From Nectonema munidae (lineage: Eukaryota; Nematomorpha; Nectonematoida; Nectonematidae): DNA of 64,000 bases. The DNA lies in assembly GCA_030549495.1 (NCBI GenBank), contig JAUIRK010000953.1, forward strand, positions 1,144,001 through 1,208,000. The letters are read 5' to 3'. This document shows positions 24,034 to 53,078 of the stretch, piece by piece. The position numbers were made by a program, and so were the translations under genes. Numbering within the stretch: position 1 is the stretch's first letter; each line of letters begins with the position of its first letter. The notes under the pieces were generated by a model that did not search any database, was not told the DNA's origin, and was given only the letters and a program-made list of their open reading frames with translations.

Positions 24034-25060
24034 CAAAAAATTATTATAAATTTTAGTATTTCGAAATTTGATTTTAACGAAAAAGTGTTTTAGATATGAT
24101 GGAATCAAACTAATTACCAAAAACCGATAGGCGAATTTAACAATGACTATCCCCAAAAAGGATATCGCAGATGAGGAAGCCAGCAAAATCGAGCTCTATC
24201 TCCTCACTCCACTGTTCGAAAAAACAAATGTCTCCTGTAGTAGCAGAAGGAAAAGCTAGCTGCAAAATACCTATGCACACCGGCATCATCAGTGTACTCA
24301 GAGCGTCTCTTTTCGGAAAACGGGAACATTTTTGAGGAAAAACACATAACACGGTTACCTAAAAGGGGAGAGATGCGCGTATTTCTTCACTACAATGGTA
24401 GAAAATTTTTACAATAAACATCAGGTGCTACTTGATTTTGTGGAACATAATCGCATATATACACTTTTTAACTGTCATTAAATAAAGAATTTTTCTGTCA
24501 CAAATATGCTTCTCTTGACCTAAATATTAATCAGATATTATTTGTGTCTTTTTCAAGGTATTTGTTAATTAATATTTTGGTTTTGCAATTAATCGGCCGG
24601 TTACGAGAAGTAACGGGAGTGGTGGCCGAATACCAAATAATCGTCAGTATCCTTCCAGTTAGACTATCCAGCGCATTCCTACTCTAACCCTATTAGTGCT
24701 GGGGGGCGTATAAAATTAATTGTAGAAATTGGCTGAATCATATCCCTTCAAATTTTGTGACTTTTCCTAAAATCGCTAGCTGCAATTTTTTAAACCATTT
24801 TCATGGTAGTTGAATGACCCTTTCATGTCCAAAACTGTCAATTAAAATCAAAAATTAAAATTTTTCACCAAAATGTTGACATTATCTGTACTTAACCTTA
24901 TAACTTAGGATCTATATTATATAATGCCCTGAAAATTTATAATTATATACAGTTTGGAACGCATAAAACTTTATATATTAAATTTTTTCAATAATCATGG
25001 CTAATTTTTAGATAATGTCAATCAAAATTTTGATTGATCAAAAATATATCTAATAAAATA
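24034..25060. other. non-coding stretch with a GC-richer patch
   Basis: No gene found. 24590-24715 is GC-richer (GGCCGGTTACGAGAAG onwards, ending in GCTGGGGGGCG) and is probably a repeat fragment of unknown class. Confidence 0.25.
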
Positions 25061-25064
25061 TACC

Positions 25065-26215
25065 TTCAAATTTTACATAAAATATGTTTTTCTACTAAAT
25101 TGGCCATGCTGTTTTCATTTCTGGACTCATTTTTTACATTTAGGATTTGAAAATATCAAATTTGCGGTTTACTTCTGAAAATTATCTCCAAAAACATTCC
25201 TTTAAATTTTACATGAAATATATGCGTTATACTAAATCGGCCATGCTGGTTTCATTTCTGGACTCATTTTTTACGTTTAGGATGTGAAAATACCTATAAG
25301 TGTTAATCAAATTTGCGGTTTACTTCTAAAAATTGTCTCCAAAAAACATTCATTCAAATTTAACAATGAAATATGTTATACTAAATCGGCCATGCTAGTT
25401 TCATTTTTGGACTCATTTTTTACGTTTAGGATGTGAAAATACCTATAAGTGTTAATCAAATTTGCGGTTTACTTCTAAAAATTGTCTCCAAAAACATTCA
25501 TTCATATTTTACAATTAAATATATGTTTTTATACCAAATCAACCATGCTAGTTTCATTTATGGACTCAATTTCTGCAGTTTGAATTTGAAAATACATATA
25601 AGTATCAATCAAATTTGCGTTTAGTTCTAAAATTTGTTTCCAAAAATATTGATTCAAATTTTACATGAAATATATGTTTTTATAGCAAATAGATCATGAT
25701 GATTTTATTTCTGAACACAGTTTTCGCATTTAGAGGTTTTACTGCTAGTGACAATCAAATTTGCGGTTTATGTCGTAAAACTATATCCCAAAATATTCTC
25801 TCTAATTTTACATGAAATATATGTTTTTATACAAATTTTACCATGATAATTTTTATTTATGAAATCATTTTTTGCATTTAGAGGTTTTAAATGTCTGAAA
25901 ATATCAATCAAATGTTCGATTTACGTCTAATGTCTACAGAAATATTTTTGAAATTTAAATAAAATATCTGTTTTTATGCCAAATGGAAGATGCTGGTTTC
26001 ATTTCTGGACTCAGTTTTGGCATTTATGGTTTTAAAATATCTGAAAGCTTCAATCAGATTTGCGGTTTACTTCTAGATACTGTCTTCAAAAATATTTTCA
26101 AAAAAATAAAATATCTGTTTTATACCAAATCGACTATGCTTATTTTATTTCTGTAGTGGATTTTGGATAATACGGTTAAAAAATATCTGGAAGTGGCAAT
26201 TGAATTAGTAATGTA
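25065..26215. repeat. satellite-like tandem array, about 150-bp unit, about eight copies
   Basis: The landmark TTTGCGGTTT recurs at about 25161, 25312, 25461, 25613 (degenerate), 25760, 25912 (degenerate) and 26059, giving periods of 147-152 bp. Each unit also repeats CATGCTGGTTTCATTTCTGG, an ACTCATTTTTTACGTTTAGG block and ATGAAATATATG. Central copies are most alike and outer ones are more diverged. The unit size is close to one nucleosome. Confidence 0.9.
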
Positions 26216-26329
26216 TGCCTGAAAAACAGTTCTGTAAAAAATTTTCAAAAAATCGCTGCATATTAGGTATATAGTAAAAATATACTTTTTTTTTGTATAT
26301 TTTGGCCTATAATACTTTTGGCCTATACT

Positions 26330-26545
26330 CTAGGCTGAGCGCGTCAGCAGGTTGTGGATAGTGGAACGGCCATCAGATATGGTGGTTAGCTGAGACATAA
26401 GTAAGCTTAGCCACATAACGAGTAGTGTTAGCGACGACATAACGAGACCGAGTAGTAGATTGGGTGACTCCTTTCTACAAGTTAAAATGCTCCATGTTCA
26501 GGAGGTTCGGCCTTCAAATAAGCCTAGTTTGTTACCCTTATGTTT
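26330..26545. repeat. GC-rich repeat-like fragment, class unknown
   Basis: A stretch with GCGCGTCAGCAGGTTGTGG, GGTGGTTAGCTGAGACATAA and ACGACATAACGAGACCGAG is compositionally unlike its surroundings. It looks like a piece of a transposable element, but I cannot assign the class. Confidence 0.3.
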
Positions 26546-27224
26546 AGACCACCTTACTTGAAAGAACTCAAGTTTTAAGTGAAAAAGCCAAATCACTTAT
26601 TCTATTATACATTGAGCGTCTAAAAGACATAACACGAAAGTTTAACGTTGTTTACAAAAAATGTAAAGATTAGCGGCGTTGCATCAACAAACAAAATGCT
26701 GAGAGGATATAAATCTGGACGTTTGCTGCATTTTGTAATTATCTTGACATTAGTGCTTTAAATGTTTTAACATTAGTGTCTCATGACAACTTTGCCAATA
26801 CCAAACAAAGTGGAAGAAAAATTTACATAAAAAAGTTGGCTTATTATTTAGTAGAAGGGTCAATGAAGTCAAGGTCACTCATTTCTGAAATATCGTTAAA
26901 TATAAAGTCCTATTATCTTATGGATAATTTCAAATAATTTTAGAATTATTAGGAAAATTTGTGAGAGTAATAAATTTTTTATTGAAAATTCACATCTTTA
27001 TTTCTTGCTCAAATTTTTGAAACAAAATGAAAACAAATTGATTTCGACGAAACCGAGAAATAATAATTTTTTTTCGTAAATTGCCAGAAAACAAAAATAC
27101 AAAAACATTTGTTCAGAGTCGCATGACAATTTTCCTGGTGAGAGTCCAAAATTTTTTTTTAACACATGAACAAAATTTTCAGCAGAAAAGAAAAAGAGCG
27201 CGTATAACAAAATAAATAATTTCT
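26546..27224. other. non-coding stretch after FLII
   Basis: AT-rich, no gene recognised. Confidence 0.3.
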
Positions 27225-27230
27225 TTTATT
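27225..27230 (-). terminator. polyadenylation signal AATAAA of FLII
   Basis: AATAAA on the - strand about 145 bp after the FLII stop codon; the likely 3' end of the transcript. Confidence 0.55.
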
Positions 27231-27374
27231 AAAAGATAAAAGCGTATAAAATATTCCTTTGAGTTAATACTTTTAATAATAATTTAAATATTGGCAGAAG
27301 TGAAATTGTAAAATTCAATAAAAATAACAAATAGATGTAAATTAAAGAAGGCGAGAAATTAACGATTTAGGAAA

Positions 27375-44778
<17,404 letters not shown>

Positions 44779-45004
44779 TTTAAATATTGAATACAAATAA
44801 AAAATACAAATCCAAAATTTAAAACATACTAAAATTGTGCTATATTATATAAAAAGATTCACTTATTTAAAAATATATAATTTCTAGCAATGCAATCAAT
44901 CAGTAAAAATTTTATAACAATATTCTCAAATTTTTCTAATTCTTTCGAACTAATTTTGTAATTTAGGTAACTAAATTTAAAATAATTTAAAATCTCTCTT
45001 TCGT

Positions 45005-45120
45005 TCAATACTTCTTAGAACGTTTTTCCTTGTGAATTTCTTTCTTCCCAAGCTTGATCTGCAAAATCGTAAAGGATTCAAAACTTCTTCGCAAGCTTTG
45101 TTTTTTACTTGAAGGTGTTC
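45005..45120 (-). CDS. possible small terminal exon or FLII 5' UTR
   Basis: An acceptor-like ATTGTATTAG precedes 38 open codons ending in a lysine-rich tail (KLGKKEIHKEKRSKKY) and TGA. The +1 frame is open over the same stretch. It lies about 230 bp upstream of the FLII start codon, so it may only be FLII leader or promoter sequence. Confidence 0.15.
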
Positions 45121-46140
45121 CTAATACAATCACATTTCACAAATTTATGTTTTATATTCAAATAAATATAAACAAATAAATATATATATACATAATACAC
45201 TATTGTTTACATATATTTTTTTTTATTTTATTTGTCTGTATCTTTTTATTCTTCACCGTATTGATATGTCCATCTCACATGAGTTATTGAAATCACGATG
45301 AAGTGCCTTTCCTTTCTTTTTTTTCTCTTGTGGTGATGGGCCATATGTTGTGATTTTTTTTTTATTGTCAATAGTTTTTCATATTTTGTTTTCTAATAAT
45401 AAAAATTTCTTCTCTTCTCTTCTAATTTTGTAATTTATTTTTTATTTTCTTTAACGAAGAAAAGTAAAAAAAATCATTAGCAAATTTTTTAAATTATAAA
45501 ATTTAAGAAAAATCTGAAATTGTTATATATATACAATACATGCATATAAAAATAATTTATAATTAAATTTTTTTACCGTAATATAACCCAAAAATGCTCA
45601 ACAAAACCTACTTAAGATTTATATTTATTTAGAAATACAGGAAAAACTCAATAAATTTAACAGCCAAATTTAATTCAATAAGATACCATATACTTTAAAC
45701 GCTGATTCTTAAATGCGGCATTGAGGGTCGTATGTGGTTCTTAACGTCTTTCTTTGTAGGCCCGGATAGCTAATTTGGGGAAAAAATTAATATTTAAACG
45801 ATCAGCATTTAACAAAGTTATTGATATTTTAATTCTACTGTAAATAGCTTGTAGTTTTAAATATATGAAGGCTTTTTGTAGATGTTTTATTAAAAATGTT
45901 GCGTTACCATTCGCAATACGCACGTAATTTTTTGTAGCACGAACTACTCACATATGGCAATTTACTTCATACTCCTTTCTCTATGTTTCATGGAGTAGCA
46001 GAAAAAAACAATATTTTTATTGTGCATGATTGTTGCATTCTTATCTGTAACCTACACACGATGTAGTATATAAGTTAAGTATAAACGTTATGAAATGATT
46101 GTATAAACAATTTCTCATCTTGTTGCCTTTTCTTTTCTAG
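45121..46140. other. AT-rich non-coding stretch
   Basis: No gene or repeat recognised. Confidence 0.35.
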
Positions 46141-46142
46141 TT

Positions 46143-48670
46143 TTGTGTCATTTGTTGTTCATTTGTCTTTTGATAAATAGATTTACCATGCAATCTGATA
46201 TTTCTAGCTCCTTTTCTGAAAGATCTCTATCTAGCTTTTTTCAGAAGAAAGCATCTCAAGTTCAGAAGAAAATATTGATGAAAATTTTATCTGTTCTGGT
46301 CAAGTTGAATTTAATAGGGATTCTTTTTATGACTCACAAGGAAGAGTAGCGAGTGAAAATATAAGAGACGTTATTACTTCACCTTTTAGACCTAAAAATT
46401 CAGCTGTTGGAGAAACCAATATTCTAAAAATTTTCCAGTTTTTTTTAAACAGGATTTAATTCAGTATATATATCTGAAAACCAAGAAAGATTGATTCCAA
46501 CTATGCGTATTTTTTTATTCATATTATAAAGTTGCCAATTATTTTAATTTATAAGAGTTTTTAAATTTTCATTGTAGACATATTTATTGAGAATTGAGAT
46601 TTCTTAAGATTAACAGTAAGGAACCGCTATTAAAGCATCGTTGTTTTTGAGAAGGTTATCGGTGGTTTATATATTTTTTATAATAGTTAGTCATTACTGA
46701 TTTTACAGTTTGTTTATTATTTGAATATTTTTTCTCTGCAATATTGTTTATTATTTTTTTATAAACATAATTATAAATGAAAAACTAAAAAGATACGTTG
46801 TTTAGGTTGGAATTTTCAAGGGTGGAATTAAAACATGGAATTGATCATTTATAATTATGTTCTCTGAAAACTGTTTATTTATTTGATACATTCTCTGAGA
46901 AGCGCAAGTAAGCTTAGTTAGAGACTTGGTTTTTATAACTAAAGGTCATGGATTTGATCTAGCATTAAACCTCTTTTGCTTATAAGTTCGATAGATTCTA
47001 GATAAATTCTTCGAAATTAATTGCTTGACAGTAAATTGCTCAAAATCAAATCGAAAAATTGTTTCTTCAAACATCAATTTCTCGAAAAGAATGTTAGAAG
47101 TAATTTCGAAGCATTTTACTTTTGAAATTTTGATTTCAAAATAGTTTTAACTATTCAGTTAACAATAATCAAGTTATATTATTTTATTTTATAGTTATCA
47201 TAAAAATATAATTTTTTTTCGAGCAATCTGTATTTCAATCAATTATTGGTTTGAGAAATTATTTTTCGATCAATTTAGGGTTGAGCAATTGATTTGGAGC
47301 AATTTAATGGATACGAGTTCAATAAAGTTGCGCATTCGTGCTTTTTCTATAAAAATACTCTACCGTATTTTTACCTGTATATTAATATTTATCTATTTAG
47401 AAAGTCTGAAGCTAAATATATTAACTTAGATCACTACGCAGAAAATTTTCAAGTGTTTCATTTAATTCCTACTTTTCATGCTTGTTATAAATAGGACAAT
47501 CAATGGATCAAATAATAAAAATTTTAAGTTTGTTTAGTGATACTTTTGAAGTTCCATTTTTGAAGGCTGCACTTGGTAGAAATATGTTTCTCATGTGTAC
47601 ATACTTTCTTATCTTTTTATGAAAAAATTGAAAAAAAAATCACCAATTAGAAAGATCCACGATCATTTTTGTAAAGTTTTTTCAGATTTCTGGACTCCAA
47701 ATAAAGCTGTCACAATAGATGAGAAATTGGTAAGTTTCAGAGAAGGATGGGATATTAAAATATACGACCCGAAAAACCTGGCCATTATGGTTTAAAAGTT
47801 TACCATCTCAATGATGCAGAGAGCTTCTATTGCCTAAAACTTGAAATATACATTTCTGGTTTACCAAATAAAGAATACTTTTCTACTAAAAACATTATAA
47901 AAAGATTAGTTAGCAACTCACATATACCACATGGATGTGGAATATATATGGATAGATTTTTCACTTCCCAATGGGCTCTTTAAAAAAAGTACACTATATG
48001 TGCACCCTCATGTCATCAAGAACATTCATGCCAAGACCACTTCATCCAACTTATCTGAAAACTCTCAAACTTGGGAAATGCGAGTCACGTAGAATTTATT
48101 CCTGTCAAGCATCACTTTCAGCGTTTATTCCTAGGAAACATGCAACTTGTAATTTCAAAGTTTTATACACACACTCTCATCGCAACACAGAAAAAAAGTT
48201 GAAATCTCTTCTGAATATAGGAAGCCAGAATCTCTACTAGAGTACAATAAGTACAAGTGTGGTGTTGACGTGTCCAACAGAACGATAAACAATACAGAAC
48301 TTACAAGTCATGCAGAAGATCGGCAAGAGCAGCTTTTTCTAATTACTTAGACATAAGCTCTCTAAATGCGTTTATAATCGCCAAATTCAATGCGCATGAT
48401 GAATTTCCATCAATCAAAATTAGGGGTAGAAAAATTTTCATAAGAAAGCGGTCATTGTATCTAAGTCAAGAAGCTATGAAGATAAGATTGCAAACTCCTC
48501 AAAAAATTTGAAAACAAAGAATATTTTAAGTTTCTATGGTTTTTATCAGAACGAAGTTCCAGAAACATCAAGTAGTAGAGGTTTTTGTATGATATGTAAA
48601 CCAAAGAAAAACAGAACAACAAGAAAATGCAAAAAATATTCAAAGTTTATGTGTAAAGTTCACACTTAAT
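46143..48670 (+). mobile_element. decayed piggyBac-type DNA transposon
   Basis: The clear part is 47510-48670. In order: VPFLKAALGRNMF, IRKIHDHFCKVFSDFW, PNKAVTIDEKLVSFREGWD (the first catalytic Asp region), HIPHGCGIYMDRFF, LLEYNKYKCGVDVSNRT, FPSIKIRGRKIF and a C-terminal Cys-rich tail (GFCMICKPKKNRTTRKCKK, then KFMCKVHT). These match piggyBac/PGBD transposases block by block. Many frame changes and stops make it a pseudogene. 46185-46440 may be its N-terminal part, with a SINE inserted between the two parts. TTAA-bounded ends were not fixed. Confidence 0.7.
46903..46995 (+). repeat. tRNA-derived SINE, family A, copy 3 (diverged)
   Basis: CGCAAGTAAGCTTAGTTAGA, ACTTGGTTTTTATAACTAAA, GGTCATGGATTTGATCTAGC follow the layout of copy 1, with an eroded B-box. 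It lies inside the decayed piggyBac region. Confidence 0.45.
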
Positions 48671-49313
48671 TAGTTTGCGAAAATTGCTTGTAATGAATTT
48701 TTTTTAATTTAAATTTAATCCTTATTTTACTTTGAATATAAAAATAGTTTTGTTTTTTATATTTTATTTTTTAACGCCATCTACTTTAAAAAAACTGAAA
48801 AATAGCAATATGCCCATAGTATTTTTCATGTTTTGGCAAAAGTTTTGTTCAAAGTAATTGTATATTTGATTAAACAGTATTTTTTTTGAAATTTTTAGGT
48901 AAAATATTAATTTGATTATAATTGTTTATATATTTACTTATATATTTATTTATTGGAATCATAAAAGAACAAAGAGAGCATAACGAATAAGAAGTAATAC
49001 ATTTGTGTTCTAATAGAAAAAAAAATTATAAAAAGCGATAAATAGCTAGTCAACACTCAACATGACCAAAAATGTATATAAAAAATTTAAGAAAATTGCG
49101 AAAAATTAAACAAAATTAGTGTAAAATCTAGTATATCTTTTGTAAAGCTTCTATTTCAAAATGAATATTTAAAGATAGTACATATATATTTAATTAAGCC
49201 ACATTTAACCAACTTCTGGTGTAGAAATATCAAAAGTTACAATTATATTTAGATAATAAATTTCATAATTAATTTATTGTTTGTTTGAAATAACCAATTT
49301 TATGTGATATTTT
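48671..49313. other. AT-rich non-coding stretch
   Basis: Nothing recognised. Confidence 0.35.
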
Positions 49314-49463
49314 GGCCGATGGTCTAGTGGTGGGAACGTTGAGTCTCTCTCTATCCAGTTTGCCTGGGTTTGGTTACCGATCGATACTATGCCTAGCATC
49401 TTTCCATTTATGGAAGATTATTTTTCCCTGGGATGAGATATCGATAACTAATAAAAATAAAAA
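49314..49463 (+). repeat. tRNA-like SINE, family B, copy 2
   Basis: A tRNA-type A-box (TGGTCTAGTGG) and a B-box-like GGGTTTGGTTACC 44 bp later, then a unique body and a tail TGAGATATCGATAACTAATA followed by an A-rich end. The tail matches the copies at 17482 and 57819. Confidence 0.6.
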
Positions 49464-49858
49464 TGTGATATATTAATTTGTGGTAAGTTTGTTGTATGCA
49501 GATATCGGGTAGTTGGGGCCAGGCCCCTCCATCTAAGTATGGGCCCCACCATTAAAAAAATTGAAATTTACTAGTTAAAATTTTAAATAATGAATTGATA
49601 TGATGCAAATAAAATAAAAATATTGATATCATTGATGGTGGCAATCAAATTCTTTAATTTTGTTAAGATCGGCCTTTAACCAATAATAAGAAAGCAAATT
49701 TACAATTAAAAAATTAGATTTTGGTATGAGAAACAAAGATAAGAAATAGTAACCATTATAAAATCAGAAATGTTAACAAAGAAATTGAAAGAGACAAGAA
49801 GATAAAGGAACTCATATTCACAAAGAGTAGAGATGTTATAGCCTACATGGGTTACTCA

Positions 49859-50110
49859 GTGCCGGTGCTAGAAATTGCGGTGCCCAATTAAATAACTAAT
49901 AGCGGGGTCCTTATTCTTAAAGAGTAAAAACTTTTGTATGGGATCTTTTGTGTAATATGCTTATTAAAGTGTACCTTATTTTACAGAAAAAATAAAAACG
50001 TGTCTTTTTTTCGACTGCGCACCTCAAATTAATTCCATTTTATGAAAAAATCAACATTTCAATATATCATTAAAATTCATTAATGTTTACAGATCGCCCT
50101 GGCCTAGTGA
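49859..50110. repeat. hAT-like terminal fragment
   Basis: CAGTGCCGGTGCTAGAAATT at 49859 followed by GCGGTGCCCAATTAAATAA is a typical hAT-type terminus. It may belong to the hAT transposase tail at 52664-52999, but I could not pair the ends. Confidence 0.3.
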
Positions 50111-50229
50111 AATAAAACTAATCTTTTGATCATTATATACACAATATGAAAAGAAAAAAAGTATAAGACAACATTTTATTAACTTTTAATAAAAAAATTC
50201 ATAAAAATTTTAATTTCAACAGATTTTTT

Positions 50230-52260
50230 TTGAAGACAACGAATAGTTTTTACGATGTTCTAAAACATTTTGGGTCAAAAACAAAAATTGTTCTTCTTCA
50301 ATAGCGAATTTTTTGTTTAATTCTTTTAACAATGCAATCGTTCTTTCTTCACGATCGTTTACCACTAGTAAAGACATTATTTCTTTTACTTTCAAATAAT
50401 TTGGATTTAATGACTATGTATCAGGGTCAATTTCCAGGAATGCTGGTAAGTTCATTGACTAAAAAATTATATGTACTTAGAGTTACAATTTTGTGTAGTC
50501 CTTCTTCAAACTGAAAGAAATTTCAGGTATTTGTTGACGTTTAGACAAATTTTTAGATTTTTTTTTAAATTTTTTACCATGCGGTTCTTCTCTTTATGCT
50601 TATCCTTTCTAATAAATGATTGGCAAACTTTTTTTTGTTTGGGAATTTTTTTATTCGATAATAATTAATTAATTTTATCATTAGTTTCCAATCATCGAGG
50701 GAAGCAAAAACAGAAAAAGATGTTATCCAAGCCTTTACATAAATCAAAACACAAAATAAAAATAAATCTTCTACTCCTTGCTCTTCATTTTAAATTGTTT
50801 TCTAAAAAGGTTAATTTTTATAGCATACAACGCTTTTCCCATCTATCGAGTTAGATACATAGCTCTATCTAAGTAAACGAAACTTAATTCCTTTTATAGG
50901 AGAACCTCCAAGAAAAATGATTTAAAGATCTATAAGTTCTATATAATCATCTCGCAAGTGGCTTTTTTCATCTTTTGTGAACTCAAATAATTCCATTTTC
51001 AGTTTTTCTTTTTCTTCTTTATTTAATGAATTGTTTCATGCTTGAAACATTTTTTGATCAAAAGAACTCGAATTGTCTTTAAAACTCTAAATTTAAACTT
51101 TAAAATTTCTGGACCTGAAAGCGTTGCACCAAATTAAACTTCAAAGCAAGCTTTTAATATAATTTCTAAAATGCCTGCAGGGTAAATATAATAAGTTTTT
51201 CTCAAGTTTTTTTCAAGTAAAATGAAAGCACCGTTTTCTTTACCTGTGTTTATAGCTGTTGTGTCAAAGCTCTGGTTTTGACTTTTTCTGAAAGATTCCA
51301 CTCGTTCAAACACGTCGTAATAGCATCAGCTTGTGCTTTTTCAGTATAATTGATCAATTCTGGAACTCCAAGTAAATGTTCACTTCAAAAATCAGAAACA
51401 AGTACTCGTAGACGATCAACATGTTTTCTAGAAGTCAATTCTTCCATCATCTTACCATCCCGATGAACGGTGATTGCTCCACTTACTTCAAAATTGTTTT
51501 TTAGTTCTTTATTTTGGGTAGTTCTCTTTTTTATCCTTTGTCTATGAATTGACGTATGATTATTCTTCTATTCTAAAGGATCTAATCCAAAACTTTTTGC
51601 AGCTTTTGTAAGAATAAATGTAGCTTTTCTTGAAGAAATTTGTGTACGATATAAAGAAGAGCATATTTCTTTAGTTATTCTATCTTCGTTCCTCTTTTTT
51701 TATTGCTTTCGGAAAAAAACTTTTATCATTTTCCTTTTCGTCGCTTGAAGAAGAAGATGAAGCAAAGGAAGTTTGACTTGTTAAATTAATGTATGAAAAA
51801 TTGTCTACACTTCCTATTATACTCCTGCGCGATTAGGCAATTTTTGTAAGTTATAAAACTTTCCAATGTTTCCATGAGCCATATCAAAGAGACTATCTAA
51901 TTGATTAATAAAATTCTTTTCTTTGTTTGTTTTTATGACTACTTGTAGTTCTTGATGAGTGCTTTTTTACAATTGCCCATTTTTTTAAAAAAATCTAATT
52001 TTTTCATTGCACGATTTCTTCTTTGGTAGGAATATTAGCTCTATCCCATATTAAATTAGCAGAACGTACAGTTTGACGTAAAGCATTTTTAACAGTGTAA
52101 TTTTGATTATTATGTGAATGCAAAAAAATTAGAGAATACTTGTTTGTATGTAGGTAGCTAAGAACCTTTGCTATCATCAATCGTAGAACCAATCAAGTAA
52201 AGTTTTTTTCTCGTTTTCATTGCAGAAAATATTTTCTCTGTTTGATTAGTCAAAAAATTA
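50230..52260 (-). mobile_element. decayed transposase-like repeat gene (unassigned family)
   Basis: On the - strand the blocks read, in order, EVSGAITVHRDGKMMEELTS, KHVDRLRVLVSDF, HLLGVPELINYTEKAQADAI with TTCLNEWNLSEKVK, and further on EKSHLRDDYIELIDL then IIFLGG. I recall this block order from a function-unknown, high-copy invertebrate family that behaves like a DNA transposon (typically IHWDGKLL, LVSG, GVPKL, RDDY, IIFLGG). The frame is interrupted repeatedly, so this copy is dead. Confidence 0.55.
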
Positions 52261-52663
52261 AATAATATTAGACAAATTCAAGTAAAATATTTATGTTAAA
52301 AGCTTATATTATCTAAAACTGTTCAAACAATATTTAAATAAACTAAAGTGAAAAAATAAGGAAGTTGAATGAACAACTGAAACTAATTCCAGTGTATGAT
52401 AAAACCAGCTTGCTTAATAAATAAATAACAAATATAAGCTGCTATTTTTTATGTGTAGAAAATAAAAGCATTAGTTTTATAGATGCATAATTCAACAGAT
52501 TACTTTAATTTAAAATCATAAGGGCGACCTCTCTTAAACTAATTTATTCAGCCCTAAATTTTTTAAACAGCTAATCTTTGATATAGCAAAAGTTTGATGG
52601 ACAAAATAAAATTTTATTTTTAAATACCAAAAAAGGGCACTTAATTATATTATATACTAATTT

Positions 52664-52870
52664 TTAGAAAAATAATTTTCTACCTTTTTTATCATCAAAA
52701 TCCTTCATAATAGTTTCTGTTAAAAACTGGAGTTGATCAATCGTTTTTGCAATTTCAATTTTTATAGAAATCATTACCAAATCGTTTAATCTCTCTTGAG
52801 AAAATTTTTTTTCACGTAGCAAGGCCCCTTTAGGAGTGGGCCCTATTTTACAAAATGTGTCAAATAGGCT
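52664..52870 (-). pseudogene. hAT transposase C-terminal fragment
   Basis: The peptide FSQERLNDLVMISIKIEIAK, then MKDFDDKKGRK, has the spacing of the hAT dimerisation tail (ERLNxLAxLSIExxL ... FAxKKxR). The open frame continues upstream to 52999 without hAT similarity that I recognise. It is a fragment, not an intact gene. Confidence 0.5.
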
Positions 52871-53052
52871 TAAAACTGGACCTAGTTTTACTTTAATTTT
52901 AGACCAAGCCCATAGGTAAACATACAGTGTAGTGTGCCACATCAAATAAAAATTTCTGGCTCCGTTACTGGTTGCATGAATATCAAAGCAACCTAGCAAC
53001 CATTGAGATTGTGATTAATAATGGGACGAAGGAAGAAAGTAAATAAATATAA

Positions 53053-53058
53053 GCATTT
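53053..53058 (-). terminator. polyadenylation signal of the LRR membrane protein
   Basis: TTTATT on the + strand near 53056 gives AATAAA on the - strand about 20 bp after the stop codon. Confidence 0.45.
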
Positions 53059-53078
53059 ATTTGATTTTAAAAGGTAAT

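Noticed and set aside
23536-24352. Several - strand ORFs around SINE copy 2
   Set aside because: They run through the SINE and AT-rich DNA; no coding character.
49314-49400. tRNA gene
   Set aside because: A-box and B-box are present, but there is no complete cloverleaf and the sequence is repeated with a SINE tail.
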